Positions 9,402-18,088 of a DNA stretch of 64,000 nt are shown piece by piece. Below the pieces are notes generated by a model that had not been told where the DNA came from, made no database searches, and saw nothing but the letters and a program-made list of their open reading frames with translations. The stretch's first letter is position 1, and the number at the start of each line of letters is the position of its first letter. Source of the DNA: Candidatus Helarchaeota archaeon (GTDB lineage Archaea; Asgardarchaeota; Lokiarchaeia; Helarchaeales; RDOG01); the NCBI GenBank assembly GCA_019058315.1, contig JAHPZH010000002.1, positions 1,339,726 through 1,403,725 of the forward strand. Direction: 5' to 3'. Both the position numbers and the translations under genes were made by a program.

Positions 9402-10190
9402 ATGACAAACACATTAGATTTATTCAAATTAGAAGATAAAGTTGCAATAGTTACTGGTGGCGCAGCGGGGATTGGTATTGATATATGCCAAGCATTAGCA
9501 GATTTCGGTGCTAAAATAGTAGTTGTAGGGCGTGGAAAGCATGGTTCCGTGGATGATATTGCGAAAAAAATTTTAAAAAATCATAATACAGAAGCTATTG
9601 GTGTAAAATGTGATGTCGGAGACAAATCATCAGTTGAAAGTATGGTTAAGCAAGCTATAGATAAATTTGGAAAGGTGGATATATTAATAAATAATGCTGG
9701 AATAACCTGGGGCACACCTTCCGAAAAAATGGCATTAGATGATTGGGAAAAAGTAATTAGAACTAATCTAACTGGTTCATTCCTTTGTTCTCAAGCAGTT
9801 GCACAAGACATGATAGCCCGAAAACAAGGTGGGGTTATATTGAATACCTCAAGTATTTGGAGTATTAGAGGTGCAAATTGGGGTGCAGTAGGCTATGCTA
9901 GTTCAAAAGCGGGTTTAAATGGGATGACTCGCCAACTTGCTGTCGAATGGGCAAAACATAAAATCCGTGTTAATGCAATTTTATTGTCGTTTTTTCCTTC
10001 AGCTATGTCAAATTTCTTTATTGATAATTTCAAACGAATAATAAAAAGATCGACTCCATTAGGCCGAATTGGCTGTCCAGATGATTTTAAAGGGTTAGTA
10101 ATAGCATTGGTATCAGATGCGGGTGCTTTTGTAACGGGTCAAACTCTAGTAATAGATGGCGGAACAAGTATCGCAATGAGTGTAGGCTAA
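9402..10190 (+). CDS. Short-chain dehydrogenase/reductase
   Basis: A 262-residue classical SDR that would catalyse NAD(P)H-dependent interconversion of an alcohol and a ketone. The nucleotide-binding motif TGGAAGIG is at residues 19-26 and NNAGITWG in the middle. The catalytic set is visible as NTSSIWS followed by GYASSKAG (Tyr-x-x-x-Lys). The C-terminal FVTGQTLVIDGG is characteristic. The substrate is unknown; 3-oxoacyl reductases and 3-hydroxyacyl-CoA dehydrogenases of this family would fit the acyl-CoA genes in the window. It converges on the ftr pair. Confidence 0.88.
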   Translation: MTNTLDLFKLEDKVAIVTGGAAGIGIDICQALADFGAKIVVVGRGKHGSVDDIAKKILKNHNTEAIGVKCDVGDKSSVESMVKQAIDKFGKVDILINNAGITWGTPSEKMALDDWEKVIRTNLTGSFLCSQAVAQDMIARKQGGVILNTSSIWSIRGANWGAVGYASSKAGLNGMTRQLAVEWAKHKIRVNAILLSFFPSAMSNFFIDNFKRIIKRSTPLGRIGCPDDFKGLVIALVSDAGAFVTGQTLVIDGGTSIAMSVG

Positions 10191-10248
10191 TTTAACAAAT
10201 CTAAAAATTTATTTTTTATTCTAATTTGCACTTAGAACTTATTCTAAC

Positions 10249-11121
10249 TCACAAAATTTCAGTCAGATCATATTTTTCTAAACCTAACTTACCCTCAAAA
10301 GTAGCTGCAGTAATTTTTAGAACTCCTTTCATATCTTTAATTTCCTCTATACCACGATTTAGAGCTTGAAAGAGAGTCATAACATCAATACTATCAACAA
10401 CAATTTGATAACCTGCCGTTTCTGGTAACATTTCAGTATCTTTAACTTTTTTCTGCAAGTCGGGACAGAATCTATGGTCAAATGTTCCCTTTTTTTTCAT
10501 AAAATCATAATTAAGAGAGTCTAATTTAATTATAAATTTAGTCATTCCACCCGAAAAAGGACAAATTACGCCCTCTGTATCTTGAATCACCTCAGTGAAT
10601 TCCATTCCTGCCTTTAATGCAACATCCTTCTTTCCAATTATAATTATATTAGTGCTTACTCCTTCAATAATGCCAAATGTTGATTCTAAAAGCATATTTC
10701 CTTCCATTGTCGGGAGACTCCAGACTTCACGATCCTTAAAATTGCCTTTTTTTTGGAATCCATCACCAAATAAACTAATTGCTTTTCCAATTTCTAATTT
10801 TTTCACATTTGGATCTTCAATCATCGCATCATAAACAGATATAGTAGGACAAGGAAGGAGGTTTTGGAAGATTCTTCTAGCTAGTTCTTGTTCTAATAAT
10901 TTTTTATTAGGTGCACAAATCATCATTATTACTCCTGGTCGATTGTCAATTGTGTTTTCTGATCGAATATCTACTCCCGCTTCAACTCCTTTCTTATTTC
11001 CAAATCCAGAGGCTGCCCGAGCCCCTGTCAAAGCCCATTCTTGAGATATTGCAGTAATAAGTATTCTGGATATCCAAAGAGGGTACAATTCCCCTTTTCC
11101 TTCAATTTTTATTTCACTCAT
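10249..11121 (-). CDS. Formylmethanofuran:H4MPT formyltransferase paralogue (divergent)
   Basis: Ftr transfers the formyl group between formylmethanofuran and tetrahydromethanopterin in the archaeal Wood-Ljungdahl or methanogenic C1 branch. This 290-residue protein has the Ftr pattern (ILITAISQEWALTGARAASGFG, DNRPGVIMMICAP, GDGFQKKG, PTMEGNMLLE, CPFSGGMTKF, FCPDLQKKV) but lacks the N-terminal DTFAEAF-like segment of canonical Ftr and is more divergent than its neighbour. It lies 36 bp downstream of the other ftr on the same strand, so the pair is an operon. It may be a second active isoenzyme or a structural partner in an Ftr oligomer. Confidence 0.8.
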   Translation of the reverse strand: MSEIKIEGKGELYPLWISRILITAISQEWALTGARAASGFGNKKGVEAGVDIRSENTIDNRPGVIMMICAPNKKLLEQELARRIFQNLLPCPTISVYDAMIEDPNVKKLEIGKAISLFGDGFQKKGNFKDREVWSLPTMEGNMLLESTFGIIEGVSTNIIIIGKKDVALKAGMEFTEVIQDTEGVICPFSGGMTKFIIKLDSLNYDFMKKKGTFDHRFCPDLQKKVKDTEMLPETAGYQIVVDSIDVMTLFQALNRGIEEIKDMKGVLKITAATFEGKLGLEKYDLTEIL

Positions 11122-11157
11122 TAAATAACTCCAAAAAATTTTTAAAAAATGAAAAAA

Positions 11158-12111
11158 TTAAAGCCCTAAGACTTCTTTTAGATGGATATTATGCTTACCA
11201 AGTTTTCCCCCATAGTTACCTGCTGAGATCTTTTTAATTCCAGGAACTTTAACAGCCGCTTTGATACCTGCTGCCGTAGCCTCCTTTAATAAATCTAAAC
11301 TCAGACCATTAAATACTAGCTCTAGAACGCAGTTAACATCAGAAGGTACACTTGAGCCCTCTACTTCGCCTTTTAGTGTAGGACAGAACAAGTGATTAGT
11401 GGAGGCGTGCAAGAATTTTGAATATTTTAAAGAACCAGTTTTTGATCCTGAACGACAAACTCCTCCTGGAAAGCTTGCTATTACTCCTTTTATTTTAATC
11501 ATTTCATCTGCTGCAGCTTTAGCCGCTTTAAGCGTATTTCCGGCATTATCACCCATTATAAAGAAATTTCCGCCTGCAATTCCCTTTTTGGCTTTGAACT
11601 TTTCTTCAATAATAAACTCACCCTCCATGACTGGGATTTTCCAGATTGTCCTTCCAGCTAATGTGTCTTTCTTTTCAAAACCATCTCCAAAGTAACGCAA
11701 CATTCCACCCGTATTAAAAACAGCAGGTGCTGGCACCTTAGTTCCATCTTTTTGTTTCTTTTGATATATGTCAGCTTCCATTCCGAGCCAATCAAAAGCA
11801 GCTGAAGTTGGTGCGGTGAGTACACATTGACCCATCCTATTCATTAAGGCTTTTCCTAAATTAGCTCTTTTAGAACAAAGCATCACAGCAATACCGGGTC
11901 TACCATCTGGTGTGTCAGACTTTGGAACAATAGAGTCAAATCCTGCTTCACAATCGCAAGCAATTGTACTAACTGCGAAACCACTAAAAGTTGATGCAAT
12001 TATTACAGCCCAATCTTCATCAATGGCAGTTATTAATGGTCTTACACACCATATATCAAAAGCCTCTGCATAAGTATCATCTATATCTACTCCATTTAAT
12101 TGTAATACCAA
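11158..12111 (-). CDS. ftr: Formylmethanofuran--tetrahydromethanopterin formyltransferase
   Basis: This is the more canonical of two tandem Ftr genes, a cytoplasmic C1-transfer enzyme. The N-terminus LNGVDIDDTYAEAFDIW matches the start of known Ftr proteins. The middle has EAGFDSIVP, TPDGRPGIAVML and GDGFEKKDTLAGR, with PVMEGEFIIEE, SFPGGVCRSGS and LFCPTLKGEVEG later. The track ORF starts at 12153, but the family start and the sequence TTTGGAGTTGATATTTTG favour a TTG start at 12111, giving about 317 residues. The region upstream of the TTG would encode 14 extra, non-conserved residues. It is divergent from the gene at 12230. Confidence 0.87.
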   Translation of the reverse strand: MVLQLNGVDIDDTYAEAFDIWCVRPLITAIDEDWAVIIASTFSGFAVSTIACDCEAGFDSIVPKSDTPDGRPGIAVMLCSKRANLGKALMNRMGQCVLTAPTSAAFDWLGMEADIYQKKQKDGTKVPAPAVFNTGGMLRYFGDGFEKKDTLAGRTIWKIPVMEGEFIIEEKFKAKKGIAGGNFFIMGDNAGNTLKAAKAAADEMIKIKGVIASFPGGVCRSGSKTGSLKYSKFLHASTNHLFCPTLKGEVEGSSVPSDVNCVLELVFNGLSLDLLKEATAAGIKAAVKVPGIKKISAGNYGGKLGKHNIHLKEVLGL

Positions 12112-12229
12112 AATATCAACTCCAAAGTAAGTAAATCGATTACTATTTCTCAATTATTTTTTAATATCTATTTTTTTAATTACAAATATAAATTATTAGT
12201 AAAATTGATTATTATAAAAAGGTGTATTA

Positions 12230-12763
12230 ATGAGAAATAGAACTCGTGTTCTTTGCTTTATTCCATTAATTCTTTTAATTAGTTTTGGAGTTTGGAATTA
12301 TTATTATGGTTGGCGTCCTCCAGAATTTTCTCCTGACTTATTTCATACTGTAAGTCCAGACTTAATAACTATAAAAAAGCCTGGATCGTATGAAATTTTT
12401 CACAATCTAATTATCAATGGTCGTATTATTTTTATGGAGTTTATAGAAGGGAAGGTACAATTATATCTTCAAGGAATAATTCCTTTAAGAGTAAATTGCT
12501 GTTTTCCACAAGCTCTTGAATATAGAATTGGAGATGACGTTTATCTCAAAGGTTGGTCATATTTTTATTTCAATACTAGTTTGGGTTTAAATTCAGACAT
12601 ATTGGATGGCTATTTCTTAGCGATTGAAGGACATAGGCTTATTTCTTATAAAGTTCCAATTTCATTTATCGGTTTAGCTTTAGTTTTGTTAGTCTTATTC
12701 ACATTATTCAAAATGAAACGAGATCTTAGCTTTGAAAGGAGAGGAGGTGGAAACATTGCCTGA
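12230..12763 (+). CDS. Membrane-anchored protein of unknown function
   Basis: A 177-residue protein with an N-terminal hydrophobic segment (residues 7-25, possibly a signal anchor) and a C-terminal one (about 143-163), enclosing a roughly 110-residue, probably extracellular beta-rich domain (IINGRIIFMEFIEGKVQLYLQG, RIGDDVYLKGWSYFYFNT). A basic KMKRDLSFERRG tail follows. The domain resembles small OB-like folds only in a general way. The stop overlaps the start of the next gene by 8 bp, so the two are translationally coupled and probably work together at the membrane. Confidence 0.65.
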   Translation: MRNRTRVLCFIPLILLISFGVWNYYYGWRPPEFSPDLFHTVSPDLITIKKPGSYEIFHNLIINGRIIFMEFIEGKVQLYLQGIIPLRVNCCFPQALEYRIGDDVYLKGWSYFYFNTSLGLNSDILDGYFLAIEGHRLISYKVPISFIGLALVLLVLFTLFKMKRDLSFERRGGGNIA

Positions 12764-13334
12764 TTGGTTGACTCATATTGGTGTTGCATATTTAATCATT
12801 TGGTTAATAAGTAAAATTGATAAATACGATTCAAAATGCAGAGCATATTATATTTTCTTTTTTATCGGAAGTGTAATGCCAGATCTCGAACGGATTTTAG
12901 CCTTAACAGCGGAATTATTTCAGAATTACCAACTGAAAGAGTTTTTTATAGTCGTGTTTACTACGAGTTTTCATACAATTTTAGGAGTTATTTGTGTTTC
13001 ACTAGCTATGACCTCTTTTTTCCCCAATGAAAACCATAAATTGGTTTATTTATCATTTTTATTAGGTGGATTATTACATTTATTACTAGATGGTATGATG
13101 TGGCCTTGGTCTGGTATGGGTTTGTTCTTATTCTTTCCCTTTTTAACAGGTCCAAGAGGTGCTTTTTCGTTTCATTTAGCCTGGCCTGAAAGTCTGGTTC
13201 CCTTAATTATTACATCTATTGCGGTGGGGCTGACATTAATTATTGATTTAATTCAAAAAAAATCATTAATTTCTTTAACTCCTATTAAAAATCTATTTCA
13301 AAATAATAAAATGCTTAAAAAATCAGCGGAATGA
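12756..13334 (+). CDS. Membrane-bound metal-dependent hydrolase-like protein (YdjM/DUF457 type)
   Basis: The track begins at a TTG at 12732, but a GGAGGTGG sequence sits just upstream of a TTG at 12756 giving LPDWLTHIGVAYLI, the usual beginning of this family, so I use that start. About 192 residues with four or five membrane segments remain. Conserved polar features inside the membrane region, DWLTH, GSVMPDLE, SFHT and LHLLLDG, are those of the YdjM-like/DUF457 predicted metal-dependent hydrolases. No biochemical role is established here. It overlaps the preceding membrane-protein gene by 8 bp and is 4 bp ahead of a methyltransferase gene, a likely three-gene operon. Confidence 0.75.
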   Translation: MPDWLTHIGVAYLIIWLISKIDKYDSKCRAYYIFFFIGSVMPDLERILALTAELFQNYQLKEFFIVVFTTSFHTILGVICVSLAMTSFFPNENHKLVYLSFLLGGLLHLLLDGMMWPWSGMGLFLFFPFLTGPRGAFSFHLAWPESLVPLIITSIAVGLTLIIDLIQKKSLISLTPIKNLFQNNKMLKKSAE

Positions 13335-13338
13335 CAAA

Positions 13339-13965
13339 ATGAAAAAATCTCCTTCAAAGTTAGCGGAAGAATTCTATGATAAAATTGTAAATCTTCATCA
13401 TGAAGAATTTAATTATGATTTAATTCAGTATAAAAAATGGTTAGATTTGCTAATATCTATGATGAATAAGGGAAGTAAAATCCTTGATCTAGGTTGCGGA
13501 AATGGTAGGGCAGTAAAATATTTTATTGATAGAGGATATAAGGGAGTGGGTATTGATCTATCTGATGAAATGTTGAAACTAGCTAGAGCAAATGTGAAAA
13601 ATGGAGAATTTTATAAGAAAGATTTTACAAAACTCGATTTTGGAAATGAATCCTTTGATTCAATTATCTCATTTTTCGCATTAAATCATATCGAGAAAGC
13701 AACATTTAAACAAATAATGGCAGAATGCAAAAGAATATTAAAAAAAGATGGTTTTCTACTGCTTGGCATGGTTAGAGGTTCATCTGAAGGATATTGGGTC
13801 GGATTTTATGGACAGAATATGCAACTTTATGGTGCGGGTTATACAAAAAAAGAGCTCTCTGACATATTAAACTCAGAGGGTTATAAAATTCTCAAATCTG
13901 AGATAGAACATTTTAAGGGGAAATATTTTGAAGAGGATCAAATCTTTCTTTTAGGAAAAAAATAA
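13339..13965 (+). CDS. Class I SAM-dependent methyltransferase
   Basis: A 208-residue Rossmann-fold methyltransferase. Motif I is ILDLGCGNGRAVKYF (residues ~45-59), followed by GVGIDLSDEMLKLA (acidic loop binding the SAM ribose) and the post-motif FDSIISFFALNHIEK. The C-terminal strand (ILKSEIEHFKGKYFEEDQIFLLGKK) is complete. Substrate unknown. It follows the YdjM-like gene after 4 bp and probably shares its transcript. Confidence 0.88.
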   Translation: MKKSPSKLAEEFYDKIVNLHHEEFNYDLIQYKKWLDLLISMMNKGSKILDLGCGNGRAVKYFIDRGYKGVGIDLSDEMLKLARANVKNGEFYKKDFTKLDFGNESFDSIISFFALNHIEKATFKQIMAECKRILKKDGFLLLGMVRGSSEGYWVGFYGQNMQLYGAGYTKKELSDILNSEGYKILKSEIEHFKGKYFEEDQIFLLGKK

Positions 13966-13986
13966 AAAGAATCTAAAAAATTAGAG

Positions 13987-15057
13987 CTATGGTAGGCTCA
14001 TATCCGAATTATCTTCATCATCTTTTACTATTTCTAATTCAATATCTTCAGGAACATCTTCCTTTTTTTCAGGTTCCTTCTTTTCAATTGATTCAGTGAT
14101 CTTTTTAGGTTCTGGCTTTTTTAATTTCTCTTTTGCTATTAATTCCATCACTTCTTTCTTTGCATTTTCTTCTGCATCAATATATTTTTGTAGAGCCTCC
14201 ATTTTTTGTGTATACTCAATTTTTCTGATGGAATATAATTTATTTATAGTTGGAAATTTTTGTAATTTATCTGTTGTTTCAATAGATTTCTCACAATTTT
14301 TAATGGCTTGTTTAAAATCATTTTTCCTGATAGCTTTTTCAATTCTATCAACATAATTACGTAAATCGTTTTCTAACTTCGGCACAGTCTTTAATTCTGC
14401 AGCTTTACCTTTAAATTGACTCGATAGATCTGTTTCCCCTATTTCATCAAGCAATGCTGCAGCTTTTTCATAATTTTCTGCAGCCACTACATGGTTTTTC
14501 TCATCTAATAATTTTTCAGCAGCAATTAATATTGATGATAATTTACCTGGTATTTCCCCTGCTTTAGCTAATAATTTCTGTGCTGCTGCAAATTCACCCT
14601 TATCTAATAAAATTTTTGCTTTATTACTAATCTTTTCTTTAATTTTTTCTTCTGAGTAAACAAATTTCCTAGCGGATATCATTTCATCATAAGTAGTTTT
14701 TACGAGATCCCCAAGATAAGGATTGTTTAATTCACCTCTGATATCCTTTTCTACTTTTCTTAAAAAAGGGAAGAATTCTTTGCTTGATTCCTCAGGGTTC
14801 AAAATTAACAATATCATTACTCTTCGGAGGACATCCTTCTCTTTAAATTGAAAAAAATGAGATGCGATATTAGTTCCCTCTAATTGAAATGAAATATCTG
14901 TTTCTGGAGGAACCTTTCCTGAATGAATCATAAAAGTTTGCATAGATAGGTCAGATAGTGAAGATTTAAAATCGAAATCTGGATATTTTGTTTTAACAAT
15001 TGGTCCTTTTAGTTGATCCCAATCAACTATAAAAATTCCTAAAGGCATTTTACCCAC
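13987..15057 (-). CDS. Longin-like N-terminus, TPR-like helical region; GTPase partner candidate
   Basis: A 356-residue protein whose start overlaps the end of a small GTPase gene by 8 bp, so the two are translationally coupled. The N-terminal ~115 residues begin GIFIVDWDQLKGPIVKTKYP, a strand-turn-strand pattern with a DWD-x-x-x-GP motif similar to longin and roadblock folds. Residues ~140-230 contain helical pairs resembling TPRs (LDKGEFAAAQKLLAKAG, VVAAENYEKAAALL). The C-terminus is a Lys/Glu-rich tail. I infer an effector or regulator of the neighbouring GTPase. The longin assignment is by pattern only and needs structure prediction. Confidence 0.6.
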   Translation of the reverse strand: MGKMPLGIFIVDWDQLKGPIVKTKYPDFDFKSSLSDLSMQTFMIHSGKVPPETDISFQLEGTNIASHFFQFKEKDVLRRVMILLILNPEESSKEFFPFLRKVEKDIRGELNNPYLGDLVKTTYDEMISARKFVYSEEKIKEKISNKAKILLDKGEFAAAQKLLAKAGEIPGKLSSILIAAEKLLDEKNHVVAAENYEKAAALLDEIGETDLSSQFKGKAAELKTVPKLENDLRNYVDRIEKAIRKNDFKQAIKNCEKSIETTDKLQKFPTINKLYSIRKIEYTQKMEALQKYIDAEENAKKEVMELIAKEKLKKPEPKKITESIEKKEPEKKEDVPEDIELEIVKDDEDNSDMSLP

Positions 15058-15601
15058 CCACCTTATTTAATATTTTTCGTGCCATTTTTTCAAAAATCTT
15101 ATTAATATTTTCTCCAGTTTTTGCTGAAGTTTCTTCAAAATCTATGTTCATGTCTTTTGCAAGTTTTTCTCCATCTTTTCTTGAGATTTCTCTTTGATCT
15201 TGTAAATCTATTTTATTTCCGATTAAAAATCCTGTAAATTCTTTTTCTTTTTTAAATGAATTAGACTTTTTCAAATCTTTAAACCATTTTGCAGTCTTGT
15301 TAAATGAATCTTCGCTTGTTATATCATAAACTAAAAAAAATCCAATAGCTCCTTCAAAGAATATCTTTCTTACTTTCATGAACTTCGACTGTCCAGCTAT
15401 ATCCCATATGTAAAGATCAACAGTCTTCCCAATATCACCAGAGTCATCGGCAAAAGCCAGCTCCTTCTTACTAACCTGACAACCAACTGTAGGAATATAT
15501 AATTCTCGGAATTTCTTTTCCGTATAATTCAACATAAGGGTAGTTTTGCCTACAGCTGGTTCTCCAACCACGACTATCTTCCACTTGTAATCAACAGACA
15601 T
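15050..15601 (-). CDS. Rab/Ras-like small GTPase
   Basis: A 183-residue GTPase with a complete G1-G5 set: GEPAVGKT (13-20), switch I Thr in PTVG (about 38), WDIAGQ (66-71) with the catalytic Gln, NKID (129-132) and ETSAK (157-161). FFEGAIGFFLVYDIT after the DxxG motif is typical of the Rab/Ras group. There is no C-terminal Cys, so prenylation is not expected; the protein ends KVGG. Small GTPases of this kind are abundant in Asgard archaea and regulate membrane or cytoskeletal processes in eukaryotes. The downstream gene overlaps by 8 bp and encodes a longin-like protein, a likely partner. Confidence 0.9.
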   Translation of the reverse strand: MSVDYKWKIVVVGEPAVGKTTLMLNYTEKKFRELYIPTVGCQVSKKELAFADDSGDIGKTVDLYIWDIAGQSKFMKVRKIFFEGAIGFFLVYDITSEDSFNKTAKWFKDLKKSNSFKKEKEFTGFLIGNKIDLQDQREISRKDGEKLAKDMNIDFEETSAKTGENINKIFEKMARKILNKVGG

Positions 15602-15699
15602 AGATTTTCGCTTTTTTGAAAACTTACATTTCTGTTAAAGTATTATAAAATAGAATATATAATGAGACATAAATTTATCTTTTTCTTAATTTTTTCATT

Positions 15700-15969
15700 C
15701 TATTTGATCTTTTTTTTATCTATCGGATTAAGATTGATTTTTATTGTTTTATTTCTAGATTTTAAGCCTTGGATAATCTTTATTTGGTTTTGCTGTACCT
15801 TAAAATGATCAGCAATTAACTTGATTAATTCTTTATTAGCTTTTCCCCTTTCAGGTCTTGATTTTACCCATATTTCGAACAATTTATCAGAAATTTCTTG
15901 AATTTTTTGTTGTTTTGAATTGGGTTTTACTTTTACCTCTATTATTTTTTCCATTTTTAATGTCTCCAT
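15700..15969 (-). CDS. DUF167/YggU family protein
   Basis: An 89-residue protein with the DUF167 pattern: VKVKPNSKQQKI, then WVKSRPERGKANKELIKLIADHF, then IIQGLKSRNKTIKI. This small alpha/beta family is widespread in bacteria and archaea and its function is not established. The length is normal. It is 22 bp downstream of the MFS transporter gene on the same strand. Two in-frame ATGs near the start (METLK, MEKII) are both possible. Confidence 0.8.
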   Translation of the reverse strand: METLKMEKIIEVKVKPNSKQQKIQEISDKLFEIWVKSRPERGKANKELIKLIADHFKVQQNQIKIIQGLKSRNKTIKINLNPIDKKKIK

Positions 15970-15991
15970 CGAAATTGAATTATAATATTAC

Positions 15992-17341
15992 TTATTCTTT
16001 CTCAACTCTTCTTTTTAATTCCTCTTGAATTCTTTCAATATTTGGAATAATTGATTTCCTCATAGAGAGTAAGAAGAGAAAAGCGGATGGAAAACAGATT
16101 AACATAAAAAGAAAATAAGTTCCAGAATAATTTAATGGTGTGTAAAGAGCAAGTATTGTAAATATCGGTATAAATATGGCAGTTGCAGCGGTATTAGCTA
16201 ATAACATTATGGAGTTTGTTGTTGCCCTTACTTCTGGAAAATTAACATCTGCCACAATAACACCGGTATTGGGGTGTGTGCCAATGATAAAAAAGGAGCC
16301 AGTTGCTAATACAATTGCAAAAATATAAAATAATATAACACCTGCTGGATAATTAAATGTAAATGGTATTAAAAATGCAGGAATTATAAAACACATACCT
16401 ATTCCTAATATTTTTATCATCACTTTCAATCGCCCATCTTTTGTTTCACGAAATTTTCTATCTGCCACATTTCCCCAATATATTTGACCCACTAATTGGA
16501 TTCCAAATATTGAAAACATCATTAATGTTGCTAGTCCTGTTTGAACTCCATGTTGAACATTTAGAAATAAAATAAAGAGTTTTCCAAGAGTAGAATTAAC
16601 AATAATTAGTAGAAAGTAAAAAGAAAATAATTTTAGATTTATTGGCCTTCTAAAAAAATCTAATGTACCATCTAGAGTAAGGGTATAATCATAAGTTTCT
16701 CCTCGCTTACGCAATTCTTCTAATCCTTCATCTTGTGCACCTCTTTCTGGTTCCTTTAACGTTAATGTTAATCCACAATAAAAAAGACCTGCGAAAAAGT
16801 CAAATAAATATGGAAATTCTAATGGGAAATTACTTCCATATATTAAAGAGGGAATTATTCCTGATACGGTCATTCCTAATCCTATAGCAGCAGTACCAGC
16901 AATACCCATCCATCCCATGACACCTCCTCTATCTTTAGAAGGAACAAAATCTACTAATAGAGTAAAAACTGCTGGACCCAAAGCAGTATTTATAACGACT
17001 GCTAGAAATCTCATTAGTCCAAATAGCCAAAATTCAGTCCGTAAAGAAATTGTGAAGACTGTAAGGAGACTAACTATCGATCCAGATAATATCATTAAAA
17101 AAATTAAACGGACTCTATTAACTTTATCTGCAATAGCTCCCCATAAAGGTAAAAAAACAGCTCCCGCAATCGCCATTATAGAAATTAAAAACGCTATTGA
17201 GAGTTGATTGACCCCAAAAACTTCTCCCATTTTTAATAATAATGGAGCATCGAATCCTGCATCTGTAGTCATTATTACGCTTAGAAAAATGAAATATAAT
17301 AAATGATGCAAGGTAAAGATAGGTTTTTTTGAGTTTTCCAT
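15992..17341 (-). CDS. MFS transporter
   Basis: A 449-residue integral membrane protein with about 12 hydrophobic segments. The loop after segment 2 has the major-facilitator signature (PLWGAIADKVNRVRL, corresponding to G-x-x-x-D-R-x-G-R/K). A matching half-signature, IYWGNVADRKFRETKDGR, occurs in the second half. A long charged central loop (EPERGAQDEGLEELRKRGETYDY) separates the two six-helix bundles. The substrate cannot be told from the sequence; the neighbouring DUF167 gene gives no clue. Confidence 0.85.
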   Translation of the reverse strand: MENSKKPIFTLHHLLYFIFLSVIMTTDAGFDAPLLLKMGEVFGVNQLSIAFLISIMAIAGAVFLPLWGAIADKVNRVRLIFLMILSGSIVSLLTVFTISLRTEFWLFGLMRFLAVVINTALGPAVFTLLVDFVPSKDRGGVMGWMGIAGTAAIGLGMTVSGIIPSLIYGSNFPLEFPYLFDFFAGLFYCGLTLTLKEPERGAQDEGLEELRKRGETYDYTLTLDGTLDFFRRPINLKLFSFYFLLIIVNSTLGKLFILFLNVQHGVQTGLATLMMFSIFGIQLVGQIYWGNVADRKFRETKDGRLKVMIKILGIGMCFIIPAFLIPFTFNYPAGVILFYIFAIVLATGSFFIIGTHPNTGVIVADVNFPEVRATTNSIMLLANTAATAIFIPIFTILALYTPLNYSGTYFLFMLICFPSAFLFLLSMRKSIIPNIERIQEELKRRVEKE

Positions 17342-17473
17342 CTAAATCAGAATTTATTTTAAATCTATAATAATTTGTAATGCAAAATTGATATAATTAA
17401 TATTAATCGTATATTTAATAACAACTTAAAATTGAAATTATTCAAATAACCAGATTTCTGTAGGTTATCTTTT

Positions 17474-18016
17474 ATGACGAAAGATAAAAAAGACTATAAG
17501 AAATTACTTAAAGCAGCCTTTGATGATAAAGTAAATCATGTAGTTTATTTATTAAAATTTCTGGATTCAAAAGGGGGTCCAGATTTAATTAGAGAATATT
17601 ATGCTGAAGCCATTCCAAATTTTGTTAAAAAATATTCTGCACCTGGAGAGACAATTAAAAAACTCTATAAATTTTGGCTTAGAAGAAATCCTGTTGATAA
17701 TTTAAAAAAAGTAATTGACTCAATTCGGGAGGGCAGCGAATTTTATCTACCTCTTGAAAATTTTAGAATTTCGCAGGAAGATGAGGGAAATGAACTAGTC
17801 TCAGATATCAAATGCAAATATCTAAAAAATATCACAAAACAAGCAAAAAAATTTCAGTGTAATTTCGATACACGAGAATATTACTGTAAAAACGCTTGTA
17901 TTCCATTACTTAACATATTATATTCCGAACTTTTTTTAGATTTGAGAGTAGAATTAACTAAAAAAGGATGTATACAAAAAGTTAGAATAAATTTGGAATT
18001 ACTAAATAAAGAATAG
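17474..18016 (+). CDS. Hypothetical protein with C-terminal cysteines
   Basis: A 180-residue protein, helical in the first 90 residues. The second half contains five or six Cys (CKYLKN, FQCNFDT, YYCKNACIPLL, KKGCIQKVRIN). The combination of a C-terminal alpha/beta half and conserved-looking Cys recalls regulatory folds such as V4R or the ATC-hydrolase-like family, but I cannot assign it. It stands alone between convergent and divergent neighbours. The start is an ATG. Confidence 0.6.
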   Translation: MTKDKKDYKKLLKAAFDDKVNHVVYLLKFLDSKGGPDLIREYYAEAIPNFVKKYSAPGETIKKLYKFWLRRNPVDNLKKVIDSIREGSEFYLPLENFRISQEDEGNELVSDIKCKYLKNITKQAKKFQCNFDTREYYCKNACIPLLNILYSELFLDLRVELTKKGCIQKVRINLELLNKE

Positions 18017-18088
18017 AATAATATAAGATATAAAAATTTGTCAATAATAAGGTTAAATTAATTTAAAAAAGAAAAAAGAGATTTAAAA

